DNA of 64,000 nucleotides from Anisodus tanguticus (GCA_034509755.1 CM067557.1:42776001-42840000), one strand, 5' to 3'; shown: positions 35,782-48,445, counted from the stretch's first letter. The notes: generated from the letters alone by a model not told the origin. Program-made: numbers and translations.

Positions 35782-36686
35782 CCTCCTCTCTATGATTTGA
35801 TTAATTTCTTCCATATAGTTATTGTTGAGTCTTTCACTTGTGCTTATATTATTCCTTCGAGTATTTTATTTTCTTCAAATAGGTATAAGAGCCTGTGAAA
35901 TTCGATCAAAGCCTCGTGTGAGTTCCGACACATATAAAAGAATATGGATGTTTCATATTTATCAAATTGTCTCATTTTTGTGATTGATGGCAAACATAAT
36001 TTTGAGAGTTGGTTTCAATAGATGAATAATTTTTCTCAATGTTGTTGGACTATGGCCCATAATTTATAAAGGATTTGTGAAAACCCCAGAAGACACAACA
36101 TTGACTGATGAAACAGCTACACAACTGTAGAAAAATAGACAATTGGATTATAAGACATGCTTTTACCTTGACAACAAGATTGAATTGCATGTATACAACA
36201 AATTCTTACATGCAAAGTCAGCAAAGAGGCATGCTTTTACCTCCTCTCTATGGTTTGATTAATTTCTTCCATATAATTATTGTTGAGTCTTTTACTTCTG
36301 CTTATATTATTTATTCGAGTATTTTATTTTCTTCAAATAGATATCAGTGCCTGTGAAATTCGATCAAAGCCTCATGTGAGTTCCGACACATATAAAAGAA
36401 TATGGATGTTTCATATTTATCAAATTGTCTCATTTGATTGATGGCAAACATAATTTTGAGAGTTGGTTTCAACAGATGAAGAATTTTCTCAATGTTGTGA
36501 CTATGGCCCATAATTGATAAATGATGCGTGGAAACCTCAGAAGGCACAACATTGACTGGTGAAGCAGCTACACAATTGGAGAAAAATAGACAATTGGATT
36601 ATAAGACATGCTTTTACCTTGACAGCAAGGTCGAATTACATGTATACAACAAATTCTTACATGCAAAGTCAGCAAAGGAGGCTTGG
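35782..36686 (+). repeat. Tandem duplication of LTR end plus gag start
   Basis: About 458 bp spanning the last part of the 5' LTR, the primer-binding site and the first part of gag occurs twice (about 35782-36229 and 36238-36686). The joint near 36230 repeats CATGCTTTTACCT from gag fused to LTR sequence. Confidence 0.85.
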
Positions 36687-37450
36687 ACAATTTGGTGAAG
36701 TCACATCGAGGTTCCGCAGACGTAAAGAAAGTCAAATTGCAAGAGCTTAGAAGACAGTACGAGTTGGCCCAAATGAAACCAACAGTGTATGTTAAAGAAT
36801 TCTTTACAAGAGTTACTAGTATTTTCAATGATATGATGACTACTGTAGAAACATTAAACCAAGTTAAAATTGAAAAAATATTGTGGTCCTTGAATATGGA
36901 ATTTCACACAAAGAAAACGGTTCTTGAGGCCACTTAAGATCTTAGCACTTTGACACGTCAATCGCACTTGCAGGCAACTAAGAGAATTTTGAGATATATT
37001 CAAGGTATGCACTCTGATGGTATATTTTATTCAAAGACTAATGATAGTAGTCTTGTTGGATTTACAGACAATGATTGGGCTGGTGATATGATGCAAAGAA
37101 AAAGTACTTCTGGGTATGCATTCTATTTAGGGTCTGGTGTATTTTCTTGGTCTTAAAAAAAGCAACAAGTTGTTGCTTTGTCAACAGCTGAAGCAGAGTA
37201 CATGGCTGCAACAAGTAGTGCTACGCAAGCATTATGGTTAAGAAGGATGCTTGGCTTTCTTCAACACAAGCAAGATAGTCCTACAAAAAAATTGTGTGAT
37301 AGCAAGTCTGCTATTGAGTTAACAAAGAATTCAGTTTTTCACGGCCGCAACAAACATATTGACATTAAATTTTACTTCATTAGTGATTTGATTCAAGATA
37401 AGGAGATAGTTGTGAAGTACAAGTTGCTGATGTTTTCACAAAGCCACTAA
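36460..37450 (+). pseudogene. Copia gag and RNase H remnants
   Basis: Gag is readable to about 36937 (KVKLQELRRQYELAQMKPTV, TSIFNDMMTTVETLNQVKIE). RNase H follows from about 36950 (ATKRILRYIQGMHSDGIFYS, KSTSGYAFYLGSGVFSWS, a stop, then ALSTAEAEYMAATSSATQAL and HGRNKHIDIKFYFISD). The join between them is an internal deletion. Confidence 0.85.
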
Positions 37451-37525
37451 AAATGGAGTTGTTCATAAAGTTGAAAAAGAAGCTAGACATGGTCAAGTTT
37501 GAAGATCTTGGTTTAAGGGAGGCTA

Positions 37526-37836
37526 TGTAGGAAATAAACCAAGAGTAGGAAACCTAAGTTATTTAGGATTTAGTTTAATTAATTCACGTCTAGTTAGGAT
37601 TTATTTATCCGATTCATATTGAAATATGATTTTCTAGTCCTAATTTATTTTAATTTTTAGTATTATAAATAGGGTGATCTGTCACATATTTTCATTATAG
37701 TAAAATTCAAGAGTTTTGAGTTATTGAGTAAAGCCTCATACTTCCTTTCTCTACTTTGATTAATTTATTCCATATAGTCATTATTGAGTCTTTCACTTTG
37801 TGCTTATATTATTCCTTCAGTATTTTATTTCCTTCA
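37526..37836 (+). repeat. 3' LTR of the deleted Copia element
   Basis: 311 bp, colinear with 35441-35877 apart from the LINE-tail insertion in the latter. Confidence 0.9.
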
Positions 37837-38372
37837 CTCTTTCTACACTTCCATCGGTAAAACAAAATCATCTTAGAGAAAGATTAGTTTCTTCACAATC
37901 ACAAATGTATTATGTTAGCAGAGATGAGAGAACTAAGCTAATCTTATTCATGTTAATCAAATAAAGCTTTCGACGCAATATTAAATGCATCCCACTTTTC
38001 ACAGCTAAAAAACCAACTATTTTTAGCATTCCAAATAAATCACATCAGATGCTTAAATAAGTTTTAAAGATTCATTGATCCATTCAAGTTTTTGATATTC
38101 TCAAGCAAATTATACCACTAACTAGCAGAATTAATATACCGGTAAATATAAAAAACAAAAACAAAAACAAAGCATGTAGTAGGACTATAATTGTTGCGTC
38201 TAAGTCACGGGTGGTACTAAGATGGAGCAAGATACTGACAAGTGATTCAAAAACATGGAGCTTCTGATTCAAGTTTTTGGATTCTTTGTTGGATCTTACT
38301 ACTTTTTTTCACACTTTCCACTGGACGGTGCTGAAAAGCTTCACAAATTATGCATAAGTTGTCTAGAAATTG

Positions 38373-38477
38373 ACAAGTGAGGCTTGCTCAGTTGGTACCG
38401 GTATATCCAGGGTTCGAGTCACGCTAGAGGGGAAGTGTGAAAACATTATTGATACTCTAAAATGGGATGTAAAAAAA
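38373..38477 (+). mobile_element. Short tRNA-derived SINE
   Basis: It contains a box A-like GGCTTGCTCAGTTGGTA and a box B-like GGGTTCGAGTC at tRNA-like spacing, and ends in an A-run. A 16-bp target duplication with three mismatches flanks it (38357-38372 and 38478-38493). Body is 105 bp, short for a SINE. Confidence 0.7.
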
Positions 38478-38493
38478 AGTTGTCCGGGAATTG

Positions 38494-39684
38494 TTAGAAT
38501 ATTATAGTTTCAAAAGTATTGCTTCACCTTTCAAAATCATCCTTCCAATGTAAATACATAAAGCAAGAAAGGAAAGTGCCATAAGTGGAGCAATTATTGC
38601 TTAAAATTTCCATAAGTTGTCGATTTCTGAGACAGGTATTTAATAAATGATTCTATTTTTCTTGCAATCTATAGATCTTTTAGACCATGATCTAAAAAAT
38701 CTTTTTGAGATAATTGAAAAGTTTATGACAAAACACAATTTAAAAATTTGTAAGTTAATGCAAACGTTAAATGATAGTCTAATATTTTATCTATAAGGTT
38801 GAAAAATATATGAGCAAATATTAAACGCTAATTTAAAGTTGTCCGGAAGAGTAACTTGTTAAGGACCATATTTGTATAACTTTTAAGAATGAGTACAAAA
38901 TCTAAATTGGGAGTTGGAGCATTTGCGTATCAGCCCAAGTATTGATGATAACACGCAAAATGTAATGGGCCACAAAACTGTTAATTGGTGGAGCCTATAT
39001 ATAGGTTTATATGTTGGATCTCACCTACAGGCTGAAGATTATTGATCCTACCAATATATAGGATAATTTGATAGGAAGCTCTGGTTAGGCCCATTTCAAC
39101 CACTGTCACAGTTTGAGTTGTTGCCATTAAGGCCTTGTATTCGGTAAATATTTACTATCAGTTATTTACATCAAACTATTAAATTTTTCATAATTAAGTG
39201 ATTTAATAAAGTGAATGTATACATTAATTAATTATAGTTAAGTGATAGTTGTATATATTTAAACACATGTCATATATTTATTAATTTGGTGTACCGGTGT
39301 AGGTAAGTATTTACCCTTGTATTCTCATGATGTTGTTTTTTGGTATAACATTATGTTGTTGCACCGCCACCACATTCGTTTGTTTTCTGGAGCATTCAGC
39401 CCGTGGAGAATAGTAGAAGCTATAAATAATTTAAATTTTAGCGGCTTCAGAATTTAACTTCTGATGTGTGTTAAATTTCAAACTTTCAGATCTGATTGAA
39501 TTAAGTTTGAATGCAGTTCAAATTCGGACATGAGGTTTGAACTTTAAGAAGTCTAGATTAGTCAAATCTCAAAGTAATTATTTGATAAAAACCAAAATAA
39601 AAGGCTGTGATTTCCCCCACCCTTTTGTTAGACTTCATTATTAGGAAAACTTGTCTTTGTGAAGCATATACCAGACTCTATGGT
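38494..39684. other. Intergenic, no gene seen
   Basis: AT-rich spacer without recognisable coding or terminal repeats. Confidence 0.45.
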
Positions 39685-39864
39685 TAAAAGACAGTCGGTG
39701 CATTAAACTTCCGTTATACGCGGAGGTTGAGGAAGGCCCAGACCACAAGGTCTATTGTTTGCAGTCTTATCTTACATTTTTGCAAAAGACTGTTTCCACG
39801 ACTTAAACTCATAATTTCCTATTCACATGACAATAACTTTTTCAGTTACGCCAAGACTCCCTTC
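39685..39864 (-). mobile_element. Au SINE
   Basis: Matches the Au SINE pattern in reverse: GGTGCATTAAACTTCCGTTA, GACCACAAGGTCTATTGT, TTTGCAAAAGACTGTTTCC and CAGTTACGCCAAGACTCCC in that order. Nearly full length but diverged; the target duplication is unclear. Confidence 0.82.
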
Positions 39865-41378
39865 ATCCATACTCTGGCTCTGAAACTTTATTCTTAACTT
39901 CCAGAGTGCAACAAAAAGTTGACTTTACTCCATACACCATACTGAGCATCATTTCAACTAAAGCTTTCAGATTTTTACAGAGTTTAAAGTTTTTTATTGG
40001 GAAGTGTAAAAAATATTTATACAATTAGATCTTTTATGTACTATATGCACACCTTTCCAACGAGTTAAGTGGCTTTCCCTTCCTCTCCTCTTCTCTGTTT
40101 AGTTCATCTCGGGGAGCTATAGTTCAATAGACCGCCGTTCAAAAGAGATCTCGAAGGTTCAAACTTTTTGCTAGCTTTGAAACATGGGCCGAAGGAAAGA
40201 GAAAGACCAAACAAAATCGTATATAGTAATCTCTACAATGAATTTTACTGGTAATTGATAATTTGACAAATTTTTTTTATCAAAAACTAAACTACAGTAG
40301 TAATAGTATTTTTTATACACCGTCTAACATATGGAACTTAAATACTTTACCATATACACACACACCAGACACAACATGCTCCTACCATGTATCATTATCT
40401 TCTTTTTATCTTTGGTGGGTGTAATAACTAATAAGTGTCCACATTTCCATGATTTCAAACAGGAGCTTAAGGTTGATGTCACATTTATGATGGAAAGCAA
40501 TAACTTGTGAAGTAATAATAAATACTAAGTTGTTATACGTACTGTACTCTAAATTTATCATTAATGGCTTAGAGGGGAAAACTTTACTGATTTTATTCTG
40601 ATCTCTGTGAATATGTTCCCTGTACCTCATAGAGCCATTATTCTCAGTTTATATATTTTGTCCGCTTGACAGTTCAATTGGTTATCAAGGGGATATTTGG
40701 AAAATTATTCTCCTTGCTATAGCATTTATTTCCCCTCATGAATAGTTTCTGGCATAGGATAAACAAGAATTTTATTTTAAAATCTACCTTATTTTCCCAG
40801 AAAATTAACCAATTATTTCAGTCTAATTACTTTTCGAACTAGTATATCGTTTTAAAGTGTTTCTTAAGCATTCCATGAGTGTTGGAAATACGTGACATTC
40901 TCCGATTTATTCAAAGGTTAAATTAGGGGAACATTCGAGCGATTGCCTTCGTGGATCCAAATGCGCCTATAAGGCGCACAATAAGAATAAGACTAATTAT
41001 AGAGACACTCTCACATTTATTTCCTATTTTTTTTCAACTTTGGTACTATATTTCTTTTACTTTTAAAGATGAAAGATAAAAATTTCATTTCAGTTATGCC
41101 TCGCGTCTAGAGTCCCTTCCTAGATGGTATATATAAATAACTTATTTCCTTCTTCTCAAACATGAATTTAGAGCAATAAATATTGGTTTTTTCTCTTAAT
41201 TGAAACCTCTAAATTCCTCCCAAACTTGTTGCCACTTGCCTAACTAGTTCTAAACTCACCATGACAAAGTATAGTTTACTATAAGATAAAAGAAAACAAA
41301 GAAACACAAAGGAATCTTTAGTTTATAAAAAATAACAAGCAAAAAACACCTAAGTCAAAATCCTAAATATATGCACAC
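39865..41378. other. Intergenic region downstream of the HD-Zip gene
   Basis: No gene is seen. The HD-Zip 3' untranslated region and polyadenylation site should lie just left of 41379. Confidence 0.45.
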
Positions 41379-44185
41379 TCATTTTGTCATTAAGCTGATC
41401 AACTTGTGATTATTATGAAGCGCCACCGTGTTAGAGGCGGCAGCGCCGGGTGTCACGGTGGCAGTAGTGGTGGCGGCAGAGCTGGTGGTGGTGGTGGTAG
41501 CGACGCGCTCACAAGAAGGACACATAGTGAGAGTGGTGGCAGGAAGTTGCATGTAAAAAGGTTGATAAGATTTTAAAGCTCTTAATTCTTGAAGCTCTTT
41601 CTGCAGCCTCTTATTTTCTTCTGTCAGTGTCTCACAACATTTCTTTAAATACTCACAATCTACCTCTGTCTGCTTCAATTTTGTCCTGCCAATTTTAAGC
41701 ATATTGATCTGAGTTGGATACACAGACAATAAATCAAAGACTTTTTACACTATTAGTATTCTTTAACTATGCGATAGTAGATCAGTTCTTGTGGTGTACA
41801 ACAATACTTACATATTTGTGTGACTATAAATCATTTCATTAAGAACAAATATAAATTTTAAAGTTAAATTATTTTTAAATGTAGAAAGATAATATTTTTT
41901 AAAAACATATTAAACATAAATTGAAGCCGGAGGAGTAATACTTTCAGACTTATCTATAATTACCATATTTATGCATTTCAACTGTATGCATAACTTGAAC
42001 TTTTCAAATAGTTAATGGCCCAAATGATCAATGTTTACTAATATCATTTACTGAAATCATATAATGCTATGAGTATGACTGTATGAGAGTATAATGCTTA
42101 CCTTGCTCTTCTATTTTGGAACCACACTTCCACTTGTCTTGGACGAAGATTTAACTGCTTTGCTAGAGCAAGCTTCTGTTTCTGCAATTATAATTTTTCA
42201 CATTTCACAACAATACTGGAAAAAGAAATTTAAGATAACATCGAATAACACCTAGACACATATTGTATTAATATTACTGTATACATAATTAACATCATGA
42301 TTTTCAGGATTCAACTTATATACACTAATAGTATAAAAAAGTTTCACGCTACTATCTTGTAAATTAACTTGTTGTAGCAAATAATAACTTGTTTTGTTCT
42401 CCAAATTATTAATTAAAGTTGACCTGTAACTACTTTTAGGTAACTTGATCGGGGCGGAGGAGGTAGAGTTTAAGTTACGGGCTTGGCCGAACTAATAGTT
42501 AAAATTCTGTATTTGTTTTAAAAATTAATTATTAATTTAGAATCTAATAATTTCAAATAAGTTATAAAATTTCAAATTTTAACTCTACCTCTCTAAACTC
42601 ATAGTGTATCGCTTTAATTACACCGTCGGTGCATAAGAGCTATAGTAGTATCTATAATCTAAAAGTCAAGATCGTGAATGATCAAAATAGTAGTACCACA
42701 ACTTTGAAAATAAATGATTATAAAGTTTGACTTACTGTATTGAGAGTGTTGTGTTCTTTGAAACTTTCTTCAAGAAAAGCAGACTGTTCTTTTGTAAGTC
42801 TAAGTTTTTTTCTAGCTGAAGCATCTTCTTCATCACTAGCTCTTGATGAAGAATTATAATTCTCAGAGTGATCTCTCTTCCCATTTAAATTTCCATTTCT
42901 ATATATTGGAAAGTTCATTTGAAAACTTGATATTTCGCTGTTCGGAGATGATAGCGCCGCCCCTTCCTCCGCCTCCTCCACCACTAACTGCCGCCGGTTC
43001 ATGTCCAATATTGCCTTTCCGCCGGCCGGTCCATGTGTTAAACCCGGTTCAGAAGCTACTGTTGAATAGTTCATAATATGGAAAGTTAATACTGTTAATG
43101 GTCAATAAACCACTTGAACTATTAATTTTTCGCGAGTTTCACGTCTCAACTAACCGTTGTTCCCTTTTTATAATTTATACTGATAGTTCAAGTAGGAAAA
43201 AGAAACATTTGATAGTTTGGGTATAAAATTCGCGAAAAGTGATATACATGCTTGTTGTATTTTCAAAATCATCGCAATCAATTTTTCAAGAAAGTGTGCT
43301 ATATAGATCAAGCTTTTTTTTTTTCTTCAATATTTACTTTAAAGTTTTTTCTCTTCCTTTCTCTGACAAATTTCTAACAATAACAAGCACCAATATTCCG
43401 CCAACAAAACCTTAAAGAGAATATAAGAAATATGTTTGATCCACAAAACAAGTAATAAAATGCTATAAGCATAAACATTTTCTAAATCCATGGGGCAAGA
43501 GTTTAAGTTCTACTTAGTGATAGTTTAAATATTATCTACATAATCGGGTCACAAATAATTCTGCTAGTACCTATAGCAAGTTAAATTATATCGGAAGTGT
43601 GAAAAGTTCATTATATCATCAGTGTCTATAATTTATGTGACGGAGCAAAAAGATTACTTTTGATCAGATGTAGAATTTTGAGTTTATGAATTTCAAAAGG
43701 TCGAAAAGGCAGCTTTTATTTTTACAGTATATTTTTCAACACATATACAGTATTTTGGCCAAACATATTGGATTTTGACGAACTGTAACTAAAAGTCTAG
43801 CTCTGCTCCATTTTCAATACAAAGAAAAAACAAAAACAAGAAAGAAAGAAAGAAAGAAAAATCATAGGGTGAAGAGATATATATACTCACAATTTTGAGA
43901 GAGCCAAGGGAAGCAAAGTTGTGAAGAATTAGTGTTCCTAGAAAGAGGGAAAAAAGGGAGGAGATCAAGTTGAAGTGATGGATGATCTGTTGATGACCCT
44001 TTACTTATAATTTCATGATGATTTCTTGATCTTTTTCTTCTCCCAACTTCATATAATTCTTCACTACACTTTCCTAAATCCATGCAAAACCCTACATCTT
44101 TGCTACAAGGATTAGAAGATGATGATTTTTCAAGAAACAATATTGGTTTTGGGGTATCCCCTCCTAAGCTCAAAGCTAACTCCAT
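41379..44185 (-). CDS. HAT14: Class II HD-Zip transcription factor, HAT14-like, four exons
   Basis: Nuclear homeodomain-leucine zipper protein that binds DNA as a dimer; class II members are mostly repressors and several act in shade and auxin responses. Exons (minus) 43891-44185, 42736-43058, 42102-42181 and 41379-41685 join at GT-AG sites in consistent phase into 334 residues. An N-terminal LALSL (residues 3-7) and LQLDL near residue 75 fit the LxLxL EAR repression motif. The homeodomain is at about 180-238 (KKLRLTKEQSAFLEESF, NLRPRQVEVWFQNRRAR), followed by the zipper to about 270 (EYLKKCCETLTEENKRLQ). CPSCE at 288-292 is the class II redox-sensitive motif. The C-terminus is Thr/Ala-rich. 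The MELALSLGG start and PFYMQLPATTLTM favour HAT14 over HAT9/HAT22. The acceptor of exon 2 could be 4 nt further in, at a second AG. Confidence 0.93.
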
Positions 44186-44907
44186 ATTGAAAAGAAAGAA
44201 ACAAAGGAAACTTTTGGAATGGAAAATAGGGAAATAGTTGAGTTGAAGAAGAGAGAAGAATAGAGGACTTTAGGATCTATTTAAAAGAAGGGCATTGTCC
44301 AATCCTTTTTTTAATACTATTTCTACTAGGTGTACTATAAAAGGAAGAAAACCTCAAAAGGTTCTTCAAAATTAATTTTTCCCTATCATTTTATTTGTCG
44401 CTTTATAGCTTTTTTACGCCCAGAAAAATAATTAAGTGTAAGATATAGTTTACCAAATTACACCTATTTATAAAATGCTTTTTAATAATGAAACAATATT
44501 AAAAAGAACTATTTCATTTCTTTAATATTAAGGATATAGTTGTAAATAATTATTAACTTGACACTTATTTTAGAATAATTTTTTTTATGCTCAAGCGACA
44601 ATTTAAAATGAAACGTAGGGAGTATTATTTTTCGTTTATTTCAGTGTCCCAGCTTATTCAACACTATATAGTTAGATATATATTTAAGAAAGAATTCTAA
44701 AATTTACTGATCTAAATAAGATTTTGATATTCGTGTGACTATAAATCATTTTAGAAAAGGTTAAATAAGAATTTTAAAGTTGTTATTTGCCGATGTAAAA
44801 AAGGTGACATGATTTTTTAAATAGATTAAAAAGAAAAATGTGCCACATATATTGAGATAAAAAATGTTAATTTTTTTTTTAAAAAAAAAGTAAAATTGAC
44901 TGACAAA
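44186..44907. other. Upstream region of the HD-Zip gene
   Basis: Purine/pyrimidine-biased leader (GAAGAAGAGAGAAG on plus just upstream), then AT-rich spacer. No other gene is seen. Confidence 0.4.
44278..44290 (-). promoter_or_regulatory. Possible TATA box of the HD-Zip gene
   Basis: The minus strand reads TTTTAAATAGATCC about 100 bp before the ATG. The position is reasonable for a TATA element, but the match is only fair. Confidence 0.3.
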
Positions 44908-44909
44908 TA

Positions 44910-45150
44910 CTCCACCCATCCCAAAATACTTGTCATATTTTTCTTTTTAACAGTCAATTTGACTAAAATTCAAAGCTAAATTAGATTAAATTAATTCAAT
45001 ATTTTAAAAGTAGAATTAGATATTCAAAAACTACACGAGAAGTACTATAAGTTGTTCTCATATTAATATGATGAAAAAATATTACTTAAATTGTTGGTCA
45101 AAATTATATAATTTGACTTTTAAAAAGCATAATACGACAAATATTTTAGG
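44910..45150. mobile_element. Stowaway-like MITE, one end decayed
   Basis: The left end CTCCACCCATCCCAAAATAC follows a TA. Near the right end the inverted GACAAATATTTTAGGAT remains, but the final bases are lost or mutated. Non-coding. Confidence 0.55.
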
Positions 45151-45327
45151 ATAAAAGAACTGCTAGTTAAATTAAGAGTGCACGTGAAACGTCATAAATA
45201 TACAGCGGTATATTCATTATGAGTATGACACTCGTGAGAAAGAGTGTCTCAATCCTAAAATACATAGTCCTCAACGCACTATTATTATTAATAGGGGTAG
45301 GTTTAGTATTTAAATTTATATATATTT

Positions 45328-46580
45328 TTTTGGCATTGAAATAATCGGTGCGTCATACGAAAATTAATAATTATAAATTTTGAAAGACGATAAATCAGAC
45401 GACACAAACTATATTAAAATAAGCCTAATATTTAATATGATTTGGTCAAGAGACCGACATATTGGGAAAACTAGTATAAAAAACATAAAACATATTGAGA
45501 GAAAAAATCTCTCCCTAAACAAAACTCTCAAAACGACTACATTGTGGATGTTATTGTGTTGTATATGAGAAGAAAGAATCTTCTATTTATAGAAGTCCAA
45601 AGTTTCTCCTCCAAGAAAATGATAAATATGGTAGAATCATTTTCTACAAAGAAAATCGTTTTACTAAGAAATGCTATTTGAAGTAAAATATATATGGTAT
45701 AATCCAAATAAGGTAGAAAATTCAGGACAATTCTAACAAATCTCCCCTTGGCCTAAATTTTCTAGCAAAATAATATTGATTCTCCATCTTCATATAATCT
45801 TCATCGCTGCTATTTGACATGTTTAAAAAAATGGAGCACTTCCGGGTTAATAGTATTGAAGCCCTTTCGGATTAAAAGTTTTTGGAGCCCTTTCGGATTA
45901 AAAAGTATTGGAGCCCTTGCAGGTTAAAAGTATTGAAGTCCTTTGCAGGGTTAAAAATGGGTTTTAGTTTTAAAGATGTAGCAACAGAATTTTTAAAAAT
46001 ATGGTTGAAACTTTTTCTCCAAATGTAGTAACTCAGACTTTTTTTTTCTTATTTGATAGGAAAACTTTATTATCGTCAATAAGATGTAACTTGATATAAA
46101 TCTGTCTTAAACCTATCTTCAACCTTGTTGAACCATTAGCTTTGAACCATTGACTCAAATACCACTTGTTGGGATCCAAATAATTGGGGCGTCATGCGGA
46201 AGCTAATAATTGCAAATTTTGAAAGACGATAAATAAGATGACACATACACTATATTAAAAAAAAGCCTAATGCTTAATATGATTTGGTCAAGTGTACATA
46301 TTGGAAAAACTAATATAAAAAGCATAAAACCTATTGAGAGAAAAAATGATCCTTAAACGAAACTCTCAAAACGAGTACAATGTGGATGCTATTGTGTTGT
46401 GTATAAGAAGGAAGTATCTCCTATTTATAGAAGTCCAAAACTTCTCTCCCACGAAAATGATTAATATGGTAGAGTCATTTTCTACAAAGAAAACTGTTTC
46501 CACCAAGAAATCATATTTGAAGTAAAATACAATTATGGTAGAATCCAATTAAGGTAGGAAATACTGGACAATTTCTAATA
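45328..46580 (-). mobile_element. Short decayed LTR element (TRIM-like or deleted Copia)
   Basis: Direct repeats of about 411 bp lie at 45328-45738 and 46167-46580. On the minus strand the right one is the 5' LTR, followed by TGGTATTTGAGTCA (46151-46164), a mutated primer-binding site. A polypurine tract CCAAGGGGAGAT abuts the left LTR at 45739-45754. The interior (about 430 bp) is non-coding and has four GGAGCCCTTTCGGATTAAAA-like repeats (45830-45960). Flanking TATTT and TATCC could be a target duplication altered by C-to-T changes. Confidence 0.75.
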
Positions 46581-46931
46581 TATCCTAAGTTACTATAATT
46601 ACTCCTAATTAAACTTACAGTTAAATATTTAATGAATTTCTTATTACACATATAATTCGAGCAAAAGTTATGGAGTTTACATGAACCGGGACAAAATTGT
46701 TGTATTAGGTATGGGCTAGGATGAAAATCCAATTGATTTTATTTAGATCCTATATTTGTATTGAAATTTTTATTAAATATGTATACACATGTAATTATGA
46801 ATCCATTAACTAATCGGATTACGTATCCCATGTTAATTCAGAATCAATAAATTTAAAATTCTAACTTTGCTTCAGACTTAAACCCATAAATTAACTGAAA
46901 TCCACTTTTGAATATTATAACATATATATCC

Positions 46932-47014
46932 TTGCGGTCCGGTCCAGTCCTTCCCCGAGCCCCGCGCATAGTGGAAGCTTGGTATACCGGATTGCTCTTC
47001 TTCTTTTTTTTTTT
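46932..47014 (+). mobile_element. Au SINE 3' fragment
   Basis: GGTCCGGTCCAGTCCTTCCC, CGCGCATAGTGGAAGCTTGG and a T-run end match the last 80 bp of Au SINEs. 5'-truncated. Confidence 0.72.
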
Positions 47015-47603
47015 AAGTATAGTGTCTTTTTCTAAATATAACTACTGGCTGTTATTTTGGCAACTCTTATCTTGAAAATATCCTTGCAAAACATAATACA
47101 TGTAAATCAGAAGTCAGGACAAAAAGTTTAAAGACCCACAATATTTGTTTTGTAAAACAGTATCGAGGATCCTAGCTAATGCTTTCTCTTGCCGTTGAAG
47201 GCTTTTGAGGGATCAAGAACAGAGGTTTTTTGGTTGGTCTCTCGATGGGCGATTTGGTCCAAACATAATTTTTTATATTAATAATAATTAATTTAAAAGA
47301 ATCGTTACAAAGAAATAAAAATAAAGAAGATAATTGTAATATCTTAAATCATGAGGGAGGTTTGTGTCATTCTCGCTTCTATTGAGTGCTTGGACGTTTA
47401 AGATTTAAGGCTATTAATTGTGATTTATGATTGTGTGCGGTTTAGTTAAGTGAATGATTCACTTAACAATAAGTTGAGATGATTTGTTTAGTTGGGTGAG
47501 TTCATTTATTACATGCCGATTAAGACCCTAATATGAGTCGTGATAGCTATGCCGGTAAATATTATTTCATCGGTTTTAAAATATTTGTTTTACTTTTTTT
47601 TTT

Positions 47604-47813
47604 GGTCCGTTTCAAAATATTTACTTCTTTCCTTTTTTTGTCAACTTTTTAATTTCAACTTTTCACGTGACAATGTTTAAGACTACAAGATAAAAGGACA
47701 TTTTGGTATACTTTTATATATTTAATTTAAGAACACAAAATTTAAAATTCTTTTTTACTTTTTTAAATTTCGTGTCAAGTAAAAATCAGACAAACATCTT
47801 GAAACGGAGAGAG
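47604..47813. mobile_element. Stowaway-like MITE
   Basis: Inverted ends GGTCCGTTTCAAAATATTTA and CATCTTGAAACGGAGAGAG flank a non-coding AT-rich body. The left terminal bases are partly lost in a T-run. Confidence 0.55.
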
Positions 47814-48123
47814 TAATTGTAATCCATTTACACGTTTTATTTCTCATTATCAAATTATATGTAGAATTTTTTGCATGTTTATTTAAAGGATATTATCTAA
47901 TTTTATGGACCGCGTTGCTTTTGTAAAAATCAGAATACAATTATGAAAAGTGTGATTTTGAAATGAGGTCCAGGCTAGTGAAAGCATGTGAAAGTCCAAA
48001 AATGCGTCTTAAAAATTCTTTTAGTTGCCTGTTTGACTTTAATATTATTCCTAATATAACTTCCTTCTATCAAAACATATTTAGTATATTTTGCTTTTCT
48101 AAAATTAAAGTAATTAGTGAGTT

Positions 48124-48435
48124 TAAAAGAAACAATCCCTTCATTATTTTCATTAATGAAAGAGTATATATACAATTGACAATTTTCCATAATAGGAAAA
48201 TTCTATTCCTATTCTACTCTCAAAACCCTATTCTAGTTATACAAGAATTCTATAATTATGGTAAGTATACAATACTAATTTAATACAATATTTACACTAA
48301 TTAAACTTACCAAAAACCGTGATATACACGGGTTTGTATACTGTGTATACCACAGTTTCATATATGGTAATTTACCTTGTGAAATCGTGATATACATGGT
48401 ATACAAACCCATGTATATCACGGGTATAACTAGCA
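48124..48435 (-). repeat. 3' LTR, Copia copy B
   Basis: 312 bp, beginning TGCTAGTTATACC on the minus strand. Contains inverted repeats GTGATATACATGG and CCATGTATATCACGG (48310-48425). Confidence 0.93.
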
Positions 48436-48445
48436 CCCCCCCCCC

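Larger units (their letters stand above)
35441..37836 (+). mobile_element. Internally deleted Copia retrotransposon
   Basis: LTRs lie at 35441-35877 (437 bp, enlarged by an insertion) and 37526-37836 (311 bp), beginning TGTAGGA and ending TTCA. A perfect target duplication CTCTT flanks it (35436-35440 and 37837-37841). The primer-binding site AGGTATAAGAGCC follows the 5' LTR. A purine-rich tract (AAGGGAGGCTA) precedes the 3' LTR. The interior keeps part of gag and then jumps to RNase H; protease, integrase and reverse transcriptase are absent. Confidence 0.92.

Noticed and set aside
40100..40190. tRNA-like phrases (GGGGAGCTATAGTTCAATAG, GAAGGTTCAAAC)
   Set aside because: No acceptor stem pairing, no A-tail and no flanking duplication; too weak to call a SINE or tRNA.
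47963..48283. 106-residue plus-strand ORF
   Set aside because: Spans the junction of flanking DNA and a Copia LTR, with no protein-like features.
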